Assembly: GCA_934248075.1 (NCBI GenBank) | Contig: CAKQKH010000006.1 | Span: 1 to 64,000, forward strand | Source of the DNA: an uncultured Alphaproteobacteria bacterium | GTDB taxonomy: Bacteria; Pseudomonadota; Alphaproteobacteria; RF32; CAG-239 | DNA: 64,000 bases | Reading direction: 5' to 3' | In this document: one piece after another, positions 17,763-25,277 of the stretch | How positions within the stretch are numbered: the stretch's first letter is position 1 | Layout of the letters: the number at the start of each line of letters is the position of its first letter | Translations under genes and position numbers: made by a program | Notes under the pieces: model-generated | Seen by the model: only the letters and a program-made list of their open reading frames with translations | What the model was told of the DNA's origin: nothing | The model's database searches: none

Positions 17763-18419
17763 ATGAAAGGATTTTTTACAACCCCAAACGAGTGCATCAG
17801 TCGCAAAGAGGCTAAAGCATGGTTCGATGAACACAACGTATATGGTGATATTGATCTCTGTATTGTTACACTCGATGATGACAACAATACAACTTTTGCC
17901 GCATGGCGCTGTCTGAACAAAAAGACAATGCAGCTGTGTCCGGCCTTCAAAGCTCCGGAACTTCGGCCGCAAGCCGCCGGAAAAGTGGCCCAAATAACGC
18001 CAATCATTGAAGACAGTGTTTTTGCCTCTTATGGGCAATATTACACCGTCAAAAAAGGTGAACTTCGTCGCATTGACACCATTTACAATGAAGACATTAT
18101 ATGCCAGATTGCATCTTTGTTTTCTGATGATGACGATGACACGACCGAATTTCATTTAGTGCGGGTATATCCGACAAAAAACAACGCTGCCCAAAAATCG
18201 GTATGCTGTTGGAGCTGGCTGGACAAAAACAAAATGTTAAATATCCATCCGGTTTTTATGGAGGATAAAGAGATCATCGTTCGAAACTTGCCGAATATCA
18301 AGTGTGAGCCGATGGTTGCGCAATATGACGTTTTTGAGCGCGATGGTTTCATTTGGCGTGTTGGCATAGGCGATTATGGCATGGAGATTATGCCGTTTAC
18401 AAGTTCATACAAATCTTAA
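17763..18419 (+). CDS. Unknown protein with two copies of a W/P/F module (paralogue 1)
   Basis: Not recognised. The 218-residue cytosolic protein is built of two similar halves. Half one has FAAWRCLNKKTMQLCPAF then YGQYYTVKKGELRRID; half two has CCWSWLDKNKMLNIHPVF then DGFIWRVGIGDYGMEIMPF. Each unit is a strand-rich stretch with conserved Trp, a P-x-F end, an acidic low-complexity linker and a G-x-[YW] hairpin. The next gene, five bases on, has the same architecture. The two genes share one promoter and one terminator. No Shine-Dalgarno is visible. Function unknown; binding modules of this kind occur in many unrelated roles. Confidence 0.7.
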   Translation: MKGFFTTPNECISRKEAKAWFDEHNVYGDIDLCIVTLDDDNNTTFAAWRCLNKKTMQLCPAFKAPELRPQAAGKVAQITPIIEDSVFASYGQYYTVKKGELRRIDTIYNEDIICQIASLFSDDDDDTTEFHLVRVYPTKNNAAQKSVCCWSWLDKNKMLNIHPVFMEDKEIIVRNLPNIKCEPMVAQYDVFERDGFIWRVGIGDYGMEIMPFTSSYKS

Positions 18420-18424
18420 AACAT

Positions 18425-19105
18425 ATGGTAAACTACATTGATCCGCCGCATTGCCAGATTGCTAATCAGGCCGCAGCCAAACGACAATTCCGCCGATATT
18501 TGCACCGCACCACCGCTCCTGTGCCTTATCTTTTCAGCTATCAAGACACTAATTACAAAAATGTCTTTTGGCTGGAAGAAGAAAAAAACCGCAATGTTTG
18601 TTATCAGCTGCCGGCCTTTGACACCAATGGCGATGACACGCTGTTTTTCAGCGAAAAAGAGCGCACCCAATTAAAGGAAGGAAGCTTTTTTTGCTATCAG
18701 GGTGAATATTACACCATGATAAATGACGGCAAAAACGGCTTAGCGTTGAAGCAAATAAGCGTCATCGACACTCCGGAAATGTTGGCCACCGTCGCTAACT
18801 ACTGGAATCTGGGCCCTTGCCAGTTTATTCTGTGCAAAGCCTATGAGATAAGCAGAGAACACACCTTCATTGCTTATGTCTGGAGTGGTTATCGTTATAA
18901 TGAACAAACCGACACGCATCTAAGAGCGCCGTTGGCTGTTTTTCCTGATGACGATAACAAATTGCTGCACCGCGATCCTTGGAATCTTCACTACATTGTT
19001 GTCAACCCCGGAGAAATTATCTCCCACAATGGCAAACAGTATGTAGCGAAAATTAACGAGCAAGGCGTCTATATTGACAGCTTGCCGTTTAAGATCTTAG
19101 AATAA
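18425..19105 (+). CDS. Unknown protein with two copies of a W/P/F module (paralogue 2)
   Basis: Start set at ATG 18425, five bases after the upstream stop codon; a longer frame from 18353 would overlap that gene by 67 bases. The 226-residue product repeats the module twice: NVFWLEEEK...CYQLPAF then FCYQGEYYTMINDG, and FIAYVWSGY...PLAVF then HNGKQYVAKINEQGVYI. It shares FSYQ/FCYQ, P-x-F and G-x-Y-Y-x-[VM] features with its neighbour, so the pair arose by gene duplication of an already duplicated domain. No signal peptide, no membrane segment, no Shine-Dalgarno. Function unknown. Confidence 0.7.
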   Translation: MVNYIDPPHCQIANQAAAKRQFRRYLHRTTAPVPYLFSYQDTNYKNVFWLEEEKNRNVCYQLPAFDTNGDDTLFFSEKERTQLKEGSFFCYQGEYYTMINDGKNGLALKQISVIDTPEMLATVANYWNLGPCQFILCKAYEISREHTFIAYVWSGYRYNEQTDTHLRAPLAVFPDDDNKLLHRDPWNLHYIVVNPGEIISHNGKQYVAKINEQGVYIDSLPFKILE

Positions 19106-19107
19106 AG

Positions 19108-19136
19108 AAAGGAGACCGTAAGGCCTCCTTTTTTTT
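19108..19136 (+). terminator. Terminator of the duplicated-module pair
   Basis: AAAGGAGACC pairs with GGCCTCCTTT (one mismatch) around GTAA, followed by a long T-run. It lies directly between the plus-strand pair and the converging pepA gene. Confidence 0.85.
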
Positions 19137-20592
19137 ATTTATTGATATAGGCATTAAGCAGCCGCACTCCCCAGGCTGTTGCCCCTTTAGGACACATTGG
19201 TGAGCCTTTGGCTTCTTTATCAACTCCGGCAATATCCAAATGCGCCCAACGCACTCCTTTCTGCACAAAGCGCTCCAAGAAACACGCCGCCGTACTGCCG
19301 CCGGCGTTAACCCCGCCGATATTTTTCATATCCGCAAAATCAGAATCCAACTGGCGGTTATATTCAGCGTTTATCGGCATCCGCCACAGTTCTTCGCCGC
19401 TGATTTTGCCGGCGGCAATCAAATTATCCGCCAGCCGGTCATTATTGGCAAAGATTCCCGCATATTGGTCGCCCAGCGCTCGCATTGTTGCGCCGGTAAG
19501 AGTGGCAATATCGATAATTTCCGACACCTTATAGAGCCGCTGCACATAAGTCATTATATCTGCCAACACCAAACGTCCTTCAGCATCGGTGTTAATAATC
19601 TCCACCGTCTGTCCGGACAAAGATACGGCGATATCACCAGGCTTGGTCGCTCCGCCGGAAGGCATATTTTCCACCAACCCGACAATGCCGATTACATTTT
19701 TTCTGGCGCATTGCAAAGCCAAAATCTTCAAACTGGCCGTAACCGCCGCCGCGCCGGTCATATCATGTTTCATATCTTCCATGCCTTTGGACGGCTGGAG
19801 CGATATGCCGCCGCTGTCAAAGGTAACTCCTTTGCCGACCAGAGCCAAATCCCACTTGTCAGACTGCGGATTGCCTTTCCATTTAATCACCGCAACTTTC
19901 GGCTTTTGAACCGAACCCTGCGCCACCGCCATCAGCAGGCCAAAACCTTTTTCTTTTAATTCTGCCGCGTCCAAAACATCAATTTCCAGCCCCAGATACT
20001 CCAATCGTTTTATATCGGCCGCAAACACCTCCGGCGTCAGATAATTAGCCGGCTCGTTACACAAATCGCGAGCATAGCGCACACCATTTGCCAACGCAGC
20101 CAAATTCTTAAAATTTTCATTCACTTGCGCCGGATTTTTAACCTTAAAAATCACTTGTTCCAAATTCGGATAATCTTCGGCTTTTTTGGTGGTAAAATAT
20201 TTATCAAAACGATATGTTCCTAGCATCGCGCCAAAAGCTAAATAATGCGCAATCTGCTCTTCGCTCAGCGCGCAATTTTTAATCGGCTCGACATAATAAG
20301 CCGCCACTTCGTCCTTAAACAATCTTTGTGCCAGAGCCGCTCCGATTTTGCATAACTGTAATGGCGTCGGCTTTTTACCCAGTCCGACGGCAATAATTTT
20401 GCCATGCTTGCCGCAAACTTCGGCAAATTTGCCTCGCGCTCCGTCAAAACCGGTTTGCGCCGAGTATTTTCGCAACCAACCATTTTCTTCCGCGCTCAAA
20501 AATTTCGAATTAATTCTGCTTTTTTCGGCCACCCCGACAACCTTAACCGCTCCGGCTCCTATCCGACCGCTTGTAAATACAATCTCCAACAT
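19135..20592 (-). CDS. pepA: Leucyl aminopeptidase (M17 family)
   Basis: Two-metal cytosolic aminopeptidase of 485 residues. The C-terminal catalytic domain has VGKGVTFDSGGISLQPS near residue 253 (metal-binding Lys/Asp) and the family signature NTDAEGRLVLAD near residue 334, with KHDMTGAAAV between them. The N-terminal domain is the variable macro-like domain of the family. The ATG is preceded by AAGGAGCGAAAA. It functions in peptide turnover and probably forms hexamers, as family members do. Confidence 0.95.
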   Translation of the reverse strand: MLEIVFTSGRIGAGAVKVVGVAEKSRINSKFLSAEENGWLRKYSAQTGFDGARGKFAEVCGKHGKIIAVGLGKKPTPLQLCKIGAALAQRLFKDEVAAYYVEPIKNCALSEEQIAHYLAFGAMLGTYRFDKYFTTKKAEDYPNLEQVIFKVKNPAQVNENFKNLAALANGVRYARDLCNEPANYLTPEVFAADIKRLEYLGLEIDVLDAAELKEKGFGLLMAVAQGSVQKPKVAVIKWKGNPQSDKWDLALVGKGVTFDSGGISLQPSKGMEDMKHDMTGAAAVTASLKILALQCARKNVIGIVGLVENMPSGGATKPGDIAVSLSGQTVEIINTDAEGRLVLADIMTYVQRLYKVSEIIDIATLTGATMRALGDQYAGIFANNDRLADNLIAAGKISGEELWRMPINAEYNRQLDSDFADMKNIGGVNAGGSTAACFLERFVQKGVRWAHLDIAGVDKEAKGSPMCPKGATAWGVRLLNAYINK

Positions 20593-20765
20593 TTTTCGCT
20601 CCTTGTTTTATCAGTTTATCCCTAATATAATTCTTATCTCCTTAAAAAAGAATAAAATTTCATAACTTTCTCCACATCATACAAATATTTATAGTATTTA
20701 TTCCTAAAAGGTATATAATATAGACAACATATCGGAAATGATTATAGCAGAAAGGCTGGCTTTGC

Positions 20766-21818
20766 ATGCACCGATTAAGCAAGAACAAACGCTGTGAGCA
20801 TTATAATGTAGAACGCCGCTTTGTTGAGACGCTCCGCGACAAGCTGGACGCGCTGGCCAATGCCCAGCTTAAGGAAGATCGCCCCATTGGCAAAAACAAA
20901 AGCAAAAACAAATCAGCCGATAAGCAAGACAAAGGCAAAAAACGCACACAACCCAAAAGTATTAATTACCTCAAAACCGAAGTTCATCTTCTGCTCAATT
21001 CCGTGGATATCCACCCTCACAATTCACCTAATAACGCCCCATTAGCCAATCGGGAAGAAAGCTGGCTGATCCGTCTGGACTGGGATGGTATGTTTCATAA
21101 GCCCGCCGACACCGATTTTTCAGAGGCTTATGCCCGCGCTCGGCAAGAGGCCGCTGAGAATCAAGAACGTGAAGGCGGCGTTTCATCTCCCGACCGGTAT
21201 AACGCCAAAGATTATCAGCTTAATCAATCTCCGTCCTGGCAGTTTATGAGCAAATTTGAAAATTACGCCAGTTGCCGACACAAAATATGCACTCAGTTGG
21301 CCAAACAAAATATCCCTCCGACAGTTGTTCCGCAGATGAATTTTTTTGATTTTTCCGAAGTACTTTATAATTGGAGCAAAGAACACCAAACCAAACCTTT
21401 TGAATGTTCCCGCTCCAAAAACCTCAAAATGTTTGCGGCCTGTTATGGAGAAGAATTTTCCAGAATTATGTCGATGTTGCACTATTCTCATGAATATATT
21501 ACCCGCACCAAAGACAAAATGCGTCAAGGCGTTTGCGATCCGCTTTTGAATTTTCATCATCAAACCAATGTCTCTCGTTTCAAAGAACTTGACAACACCA
21601 GCACTATCAATGATTTTTCCAATATGTTGCTGACTTTTGTGCAGCCGCATCATCGGGTATTGCACTTTGGCAACGGCTATGATGCTCCTAAAGGACTGGT
21701 GTTTTTTGGCGGCTATGACCCGATTTACCAAATCAAACGCGACCCTGAGCGCGAGTTGCAATATCTGAGTCGCCACAACAAGAAAGCCTTTATCCGCTAT
21801 GCAGAATCTTCTCGCTAA
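20766..21818 (+). CDS. Unknown soluble protein
   Basis: Not recognised. The 350-residue product has a basic Lys/Asn/Ser-rich stretch at about residues 42-66 (low complexity), then a mixed globular region rich in His, Tyr and Phe. Notable segments are MNFFDFSEVLYNWSKEH near residue 194 and FVQPHHRVLHFGNGYDAPKGL near residue 297. There is no signal peptide. Its last 20 bases overlap the next gene, and that gene overlaps sua5, so the three form an overlapping set. The weak upstream site GAAAGG precedes the ATG. The basic tract suggests nucleic-acid or surface contact, but that is speculation. Confidence 0.65.
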   Translation: MHRLSKNKRCEHYNVERRFVETLRDKLDALANAQLKEDRPIGKNKSKNKSADKQDKGKKRTQPKSINYLKTEVHLLLNSVDIHPHNSPNNAPLANREESWLIRLDWDGMFHKPADTDFSEAYARARQEAAENQEREGGVSSPDRYNAKDYQLNQSPSWQFMSKFENYASCRHKICTQLAKQNIPPTVVPQMNFFDFSEVLYNWSKEHQTKPFECSRSKNLKMFAACYGEEFSRIMSMLHYSHEYITRTKDKMRQGVCDPLLNFHHQTNVSRFKELDNTSTINDFSNMLLTFVQPHHRVLHFGNGYDAPKGLVFFGGYDPIYQIKRDPERELQYLSRHNKKAFIRYAESSR

Positions 21819-22233
21819 AATCAGCCGGCTGGACAATGCCTATACCGGTTACAAGATTGATGCGCATGACATCATTTTGTATCAACGATTTTTAATGGTT
21901 AATAAATTTCCCACTATGCCCGAAGATTTTATTAAACTTTTGCATGAATATAATTCTTTGTGCTTGGACGGCATCAATCTGTTTGGCCTGCGCCCTCGCG
22001 GCAACAGTGAATTTGATATTATCAGTGAAAACGCCCTGATTAGCCATCCGCAAGCGCAAGACAATTTAATTTTAGGCTTTGATGAATTGGAATATCTGGT
22101 TTGGAATCAAGCCCAAAATTGTTATCAAACAATTGACAAAGACTCTTTTCAAGTGCTAAATACCTATAAAACTTGCGAAACTGCACTTTTAGAATTTTTG
22201 AAATTGAGCGATGACTACAAATATTTATACTGA
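21799..22233 (+). CDS. SMI1/KNR4 (SUKH)-like protein, YrhA type
   Basis: The 144-residue protein fits the SMI1/KNR4 superfamily pattern, closest in style to E. coli YrhA: FPTMPEDFIKLLHEYNSLCLDGINLFGL at residues 37-64, then LILGFDELEYLVWNQAQNCYQTIDK at residues 90-114. The end (TYKTCETALLEFLKL) matches the final helix. Members of this superfamily are often immunity proteins of polymorphic toxins, but many are stand-alone with unknown partners. It overlaps the upstream unknown gene by 20 bases and sua5 by 23 bases. Whether the upstream protein is its partner cannot be decided from sequence. Confidence 0.6.
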   Translation: MQNLLAKISRLDNAYTGYKIDAHDIILYQRFLMVNKFPTMPEDFIKLLHEYNSLCLDGINLFGLRPRGNSEFDIISENALISHPQAQDNLILGFDELEYLVWNQAQNCYQTIDKDSFQVLNTYKTCETALLEFLKLSDDYKYLY

Positions 22234-23167
22234 TACCCCTGAACATATTGAACAAGCGGCGCAAACCATTCGCAACGGCGGATTGGTGGCTTTTCCTACT
22301 GACACGGTTTATGGCCTTGGCGCCAATGTTTATGATGCCAAAGCCGTGGCCGCTATTTTTGCCGCCAAAGGCAGGCCGACTTTTGATCCGCTGATTTCTC
22401 ACATCTCCGATATTGACTTTTTGCCGGAATATGCCTGCGCTGATGATCGGGTTATGGCTTTGGCCAAACATTTCTGGCCGGGGCCGCTTACTTTTGTGTT
22501 AAAACGCAAAGATAACAATCCGGCGTTAGATCTGGTTTGTTCTGGCTTGCCCAACATCGCCGTGCGTATGCCCAATCACCCTCTGGCTCTCAAATTGATT
22601 AAAGCCGCCGGAGTGCCGATTGCCGCTCCTTCCGCCAACAAGTTCAAATGCATATCTCCGACCACGGCTCAACATGTGGCGGAAAGTTTGGGCAATAAAG
22701 TAAATATGATTTTAGACGGCGGCCCTTGCAAAATTGGCGTTGAAACCACCATAATTGATTTGACCACGCCGGAAATTGTTATGCTTCGTGCCGGCGGCAT
22801 GAGCAAAGAAGAATTAGAAGCCTTTACCGGCGAAAAAGTTTATATTTCTCACGGAGACCCCAATAAACCAAGCGCTCCGGGGCAATTGCTCAAACACTAT
22901 GCCCCCAGACGCCCGATGCGAATTAATGTCGCCGCAGAAGATGTTAAAGCCGGAGAATTTTTTATTGGTTTTGGTCATGTCCAAGGCGCTCAGCTTAACT
23001 TGAGCGAACGCGGTGATGTCAACGAAGCCGCCGCCAATTTATTTGATTATATGCGCAAGGCCGAAGCTGAAAAAGGCTACACCGGCATTGCCATGTCGCC
23101 CATTCCCGAAACCGGCGTCGGATTGGCCATCAACGACCGTATCAGACGCGCCTCTTATCAGGAATAA
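22211..23167 (+). CDS. Threonylcarbamoyl-AMP synthase (Sua5 type)
   Basis: Makes threonylcarbamoyl-adenylate for the t6A37 modification of ANN-decoding tRNAs. The YrdC domain covers residues 1-200: GGLVAFPTDTVYGLGAN near residue 23, AKGRPTFDPL near 52, KHFWPGPLTFVL near 87, and IAAPSANKF near 136. A C-terminal Sua5 domain follows a linker with PSAPGQLLKHYAPRRP near residue 217, so this is the long Sua5 form (318 residues) rather than short TsaC. The start lies inside the preceding gene; TTGAGCG is a weak ribosome-binding site. Confidence 0.93.
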   Translation: MTTNIYTDTPEHIEQAAQTIRNGGLVAFPTDTVYGLGANVYDAKAVAAIFAAKGRPTFDPLISHISDIDFLPEYACADDRVMALAKHFWPGPLTFVLKRKDNNPALDLVCSGLPNIAVRMPNHPLALKLIKAAGVPIAAPSANKFKCISPTTAQHVAESLGNKVNMILDGGPCKIGVETTIIDLTTPEIVMLRAGGMSKEELEAFTGEKVYISHGDPNKPSAPGQLLKHYAPRRPMRINVAAEDVKAGEFFIGFGHVQGAQLNLSERGDVNEAAANLFDYMRKAEAEKGYTGIAMSPIPETGVGLAINDRIRRASYQE

Positions 23168-23235
23168 TAAGCGGCCTTTTCAATCATAAAAATTGAGATT
23201 TGAAGGCGGCGACACCTTTTGCACTATCTTCAGCA

Positions 23236-23356
23236 AAGACGGAGAACAGTGCAGATAGAGTGATTTCTAGGTGCAGAAAAGCGGAGCGTACAAGACGGTA
23301 CGTGAGCATTTTCTGTCACCGTAAAATCGCTCTAGATGCGCTGTTATACGACCTCG
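23236..23356. repeat. Interspersed hairpin element, copy B1
   Basis: A hairpin-forming copy. Left arm ACAGTGCA, GA, TAGAG, TGATTT; right arm AAATCG, CTCTA, GA, TGCGCTGT. An inner stem GCAGAAAA/TTTTCTGT supports the apical AGCGTAC, six bases, GTACGTGA. The pairings use different bases from copies B2 and C but the same geometry. It lies in the 344-base gap between sua5 and ssb, immediately left of copy B2. Confidence 0.8.
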
Positions 23357-23363
23357 ATTTCCA

Positions 23364-23490
23364 GCGAGGGCGGAGAACAGTACAGATAAAGGCATTTGGA
23401 AGGCGAGGAAAATTTTAGTGTACATTAGAAGTACATGAATTTTCCAAGACCGAACCAAATGTCTTTAGATGTGCTGTTATACGCCCTCGC
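23364..23490. repeat. Interspersed hairpin element, copy B2
   Basis: The clearest full copy. The outer stem GCGAGGGCG/CGCCCTCGC is perfect, then comes a GAG/ATA internal loop, then ACAGTACA/TGTGCTGT, a tandem GA/GA internal loop, TAAAG/CTTTA, CATTTGG/CCAAATG, an asymmetric loop, GGAAAATT/AATTTTCC, and the apical GTAC, six bases, GTAC. After it, a stretch with TAGACGCCC leads to the ssb stop codon at 23512. With B1 it explains the 23168-23511 gap between the two converging genes. Confidence 0.85.
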
Positions 23491-23511
23491 CTACCTAGAC
23501 GCCCTTGCCTA

Positions 23512-23988
23512 CTAAAACGGAATATCATCATCCAAATCAGCCGCCACAGCACCTGTCGATGACGAGCTGGCATCCCAGCCGGCGCTGCCGCTGGACGGAG
23601 AAAATACATCATTGCCGCCGGCAGGAACACCCTCGCCGCGAGCATCTAACAACACCAGATTGCTGCTGAAGTTTTGCAATACAACCTCGGTAGTGTATTT
23701 TTCTTGTCCATTGCTGTCTTCCCATTTACGGGTTTGCAACTGACCTTCCAAATAGACTTTGGAACCCTTATGCAGATATTTTTCGGCAACCTCGGCCAAC
23801 TGCGGATTAAAGATAACCACGCGATGCCACTCGGTACGATCTTTGCGCTCGCCGGAAAGTTTGTCTTTCCAGCTGTCTGTGGTGGCCACGCTCAAATTAA
23901 CAATTTTGGCGCCGCTTTGTGTGTTGCTTACGCGCGGATCAGCGCCCAGATTCCCAACCAGAATAACTTTATTGATAGATACAGCCAT
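23512..23988 (-). CDS. ssb: Single-stranded DNA-binding protein
   Basis: Tetrameric SSB that coats single-stranded DNA in replication and repair. The 158 residues hold the OB fold (VNKVILVGNLGADP type start at residue 5, DSWKDKLSGERKDRTEWHRVV near 38, GSKVYLEGQLQTRKW near 73) and end in the conserved acidic tip DDDIPF, which recruits partner proteins. A short Gly/Ser/Ala-rich linker lies between. The ATG has AAGGTAAGAAA upstream. It is near uvrA, a common pairing, with one gene in between. Confidence 0.97.
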   Translation of the reverse strand: MAVSINKVILVGNLGADPRVSNTQSGAKIVNLSVATTDSWKDKLSGERKDRTEWHRVVIFNPQLAEVAEKYLHKGSKVYLEGQLQTRKWEDSNGQEKYTTEVVLQNFSSNLVLLDARGEGVPAGGNDVFSPSSGSAGWDASSSSTGAVAADLDDDIPF

Positions 23989-24057
23989 TTTCTTACCTTA
24001 CACTTTAATTAAAACTGTTATGAATATACATTGATAAAATTAATATTAAAACCAAAA

Positions 24058-25134
24058 TCAATAAACCTGTGTATATTCTTGGTCATTTTTCTGAAACACG
24101 CCATACAAATTTTGTTGCTTGTTTTTGCCGGCGCCGAAGCTATCGTCACCCCAAGGCATGGCATATGTTCCGGCGGCAAATTTTTTGAGCTGATTATAAT
24201 CAAAAGAACCGGCGCGCCCAGCGGTTTCCGCCCATAGTTTCAGCGCCGCAAAGCCATATATTCCCAGACCTTTGGGCTCTTTACCCTGCAATCGCAATCT
24301 CACCAATGTCTCGGTAAAATATGGGCTATCCTGAAAACTTTTTAGCCCCAAATAATAACATCCGACTGCGATATTTCCCAAGATTTCTTTATAAGTATCG
24401 CCAACCACTGCCCGCTCGGCAAAAATTTTTATATTTTCATTTTGCGCCTTTAGCTCTCTGGTTAATTTTGCCACAGTTTTGGGCGATCCCAAAATATACA
24501 CCGCTTGATTGTTAAGCAAAATTTCTCGCGCCATAAGCTCATAATCTTTGCCATAGTTCAACAAATCATAACCGGTCAACCGATTAGCTTGTCCGCCTGC
24601 GGTAAAATTTTGTTGAATTGCGGCGGCAATTGACACCAGATTCTTGTCATTGGACGGATATACCAAAGCGGTGTTTTGTCCAGCAAGATTCTGCTGATAA
24701 TAATCAAAAAATATTTGCGCTTGCTGGCGGCGCAATCCGACCATATCGACCGCCGCATTTTTTTCATCAAGAGGCACCGGCACAATCTGCCACATTTGCC
24801 CTTGCGCATAAACAGATGCCGCCTCGGTTACCTTATTTTGGCAATAAGGCCCAATTATCAATTTAGGTTTATTTTCTCGCACGCTGAGCATTTGCGCCAT
24901 AGAAACGGCAAAAACATCATCACAACGATCATCTGCCACAATAACATTAACTTTTTGCCACAAAACTCCGCCGGCGGCATTAATATCGGCGGCGGCAATT
25001 TGCACGCCATCGGCCAGCTCGCGGCCAAATTCCTGATAATCGTCTGCCTGCGGGGCAATAACCACCACATCTACCGCGGCGGCAATTTGCGGAACCGCCA
25101 ATAACAGCGACAATATTTTCCAGAGTTTCGACAT
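24058..25134 (-). CDS. Periplasmic binding protein-like protein (type 1 fold, LivJ-like)
   Basis: Start set at ATG 25134; a TTG nine bases upstream would add three residues. The 358-residue product has a signal peptide ending near IAAA. The sequence follows the branched-chain amino-acid binding fold: VVVIAPQADDYQEFGRELADGVQIAAADINAAGGV, then VIVADDRCDD, LIIGPYCQNKVTEAASVYAQ and the C-terminal YGFAALKLWAETAGRAGSFD. It fits the Leu/Ile/Val-binding (Peripla_BP_6) family. No ABC permease or ATPase genes lie nearby, so it is either an orphan receptor or serves a transporter elsewhere. Ligand unknown. Confidence 0.72.
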   Translation of the reverse strand: MSKLWKILSLLLAVPQIAAAVDVVVIAPQADDYQEFGRELADGVQIAAADINAAGGVLWQKVNVIVADDRCDDVFAVSMAQMLSVRENKPKLIIGPYCQNKVTEAASVYAQGQMWQIVPVPLDEKNAAVDMVGLRRQQAQIFFDYYQQNLAGQNTALVYPSNDKNLVSIAAAIQQNFTAGGQANRLTGYDLLNYGKDYELMAREILLNNQAVYILGSPKTVAKLTRELKAQNENIKIFAERAVVGDTYKEILGNIAVGCYYLGLKSFQDSPYFTETLVRLRLQGKEPKGLGIYGFAALKLWAETAGRAGSFDYNQLKKFAAGTYAMPWGDDSFGAGKNKQQNLYGVFQKNDQEYTQVY

Positions 25135-25228
25135 AAAATTCAACAGCCTGATTAATCACAAAAACTTGGCGCATAGTATCAGTTTCTGCTGATTTTGCAA
25201 CTTTTTTATTTTGCGCCTCTAAATGGTG

Positions 25229-25257
25229 TTGCCATCAGCGCCAACTTTCACTATATT
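25229..25257 (+). promoter_or_regulatory. uvrA promoter
   Basis: TTGCCA at 25229-25234 and TATATT at 25252-25257 with a 17-base spacer, 20 bases before the uvrA ATG. No alphaproteobacterial LexA box (GTTC-N7-GTTC) was seen here. Confidence 0.65.
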
Positions 25258-25277
25258 AATTGCTCGGGAGAAGTATA

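Noticed and set aside
23236..23490. Integron attC sites
   Set aside because: The arms have GTTATAC-like ends and bulges, but the GTTRRRY/RYYYAAC cores are not met, the flanking genes are housekeeping genes, and no integrase was found.
23168..23511. CRISPR array
   Set aside because: The repeats are only two, are long palindromes, and have no regular spacers or cas genes.
25135..25277. SOS (LexA) box controlling uvrA and its neighbour
   Set aside because: No GTTC-N7-GTTC or GAAC-N7-GAAC was found in the interval.
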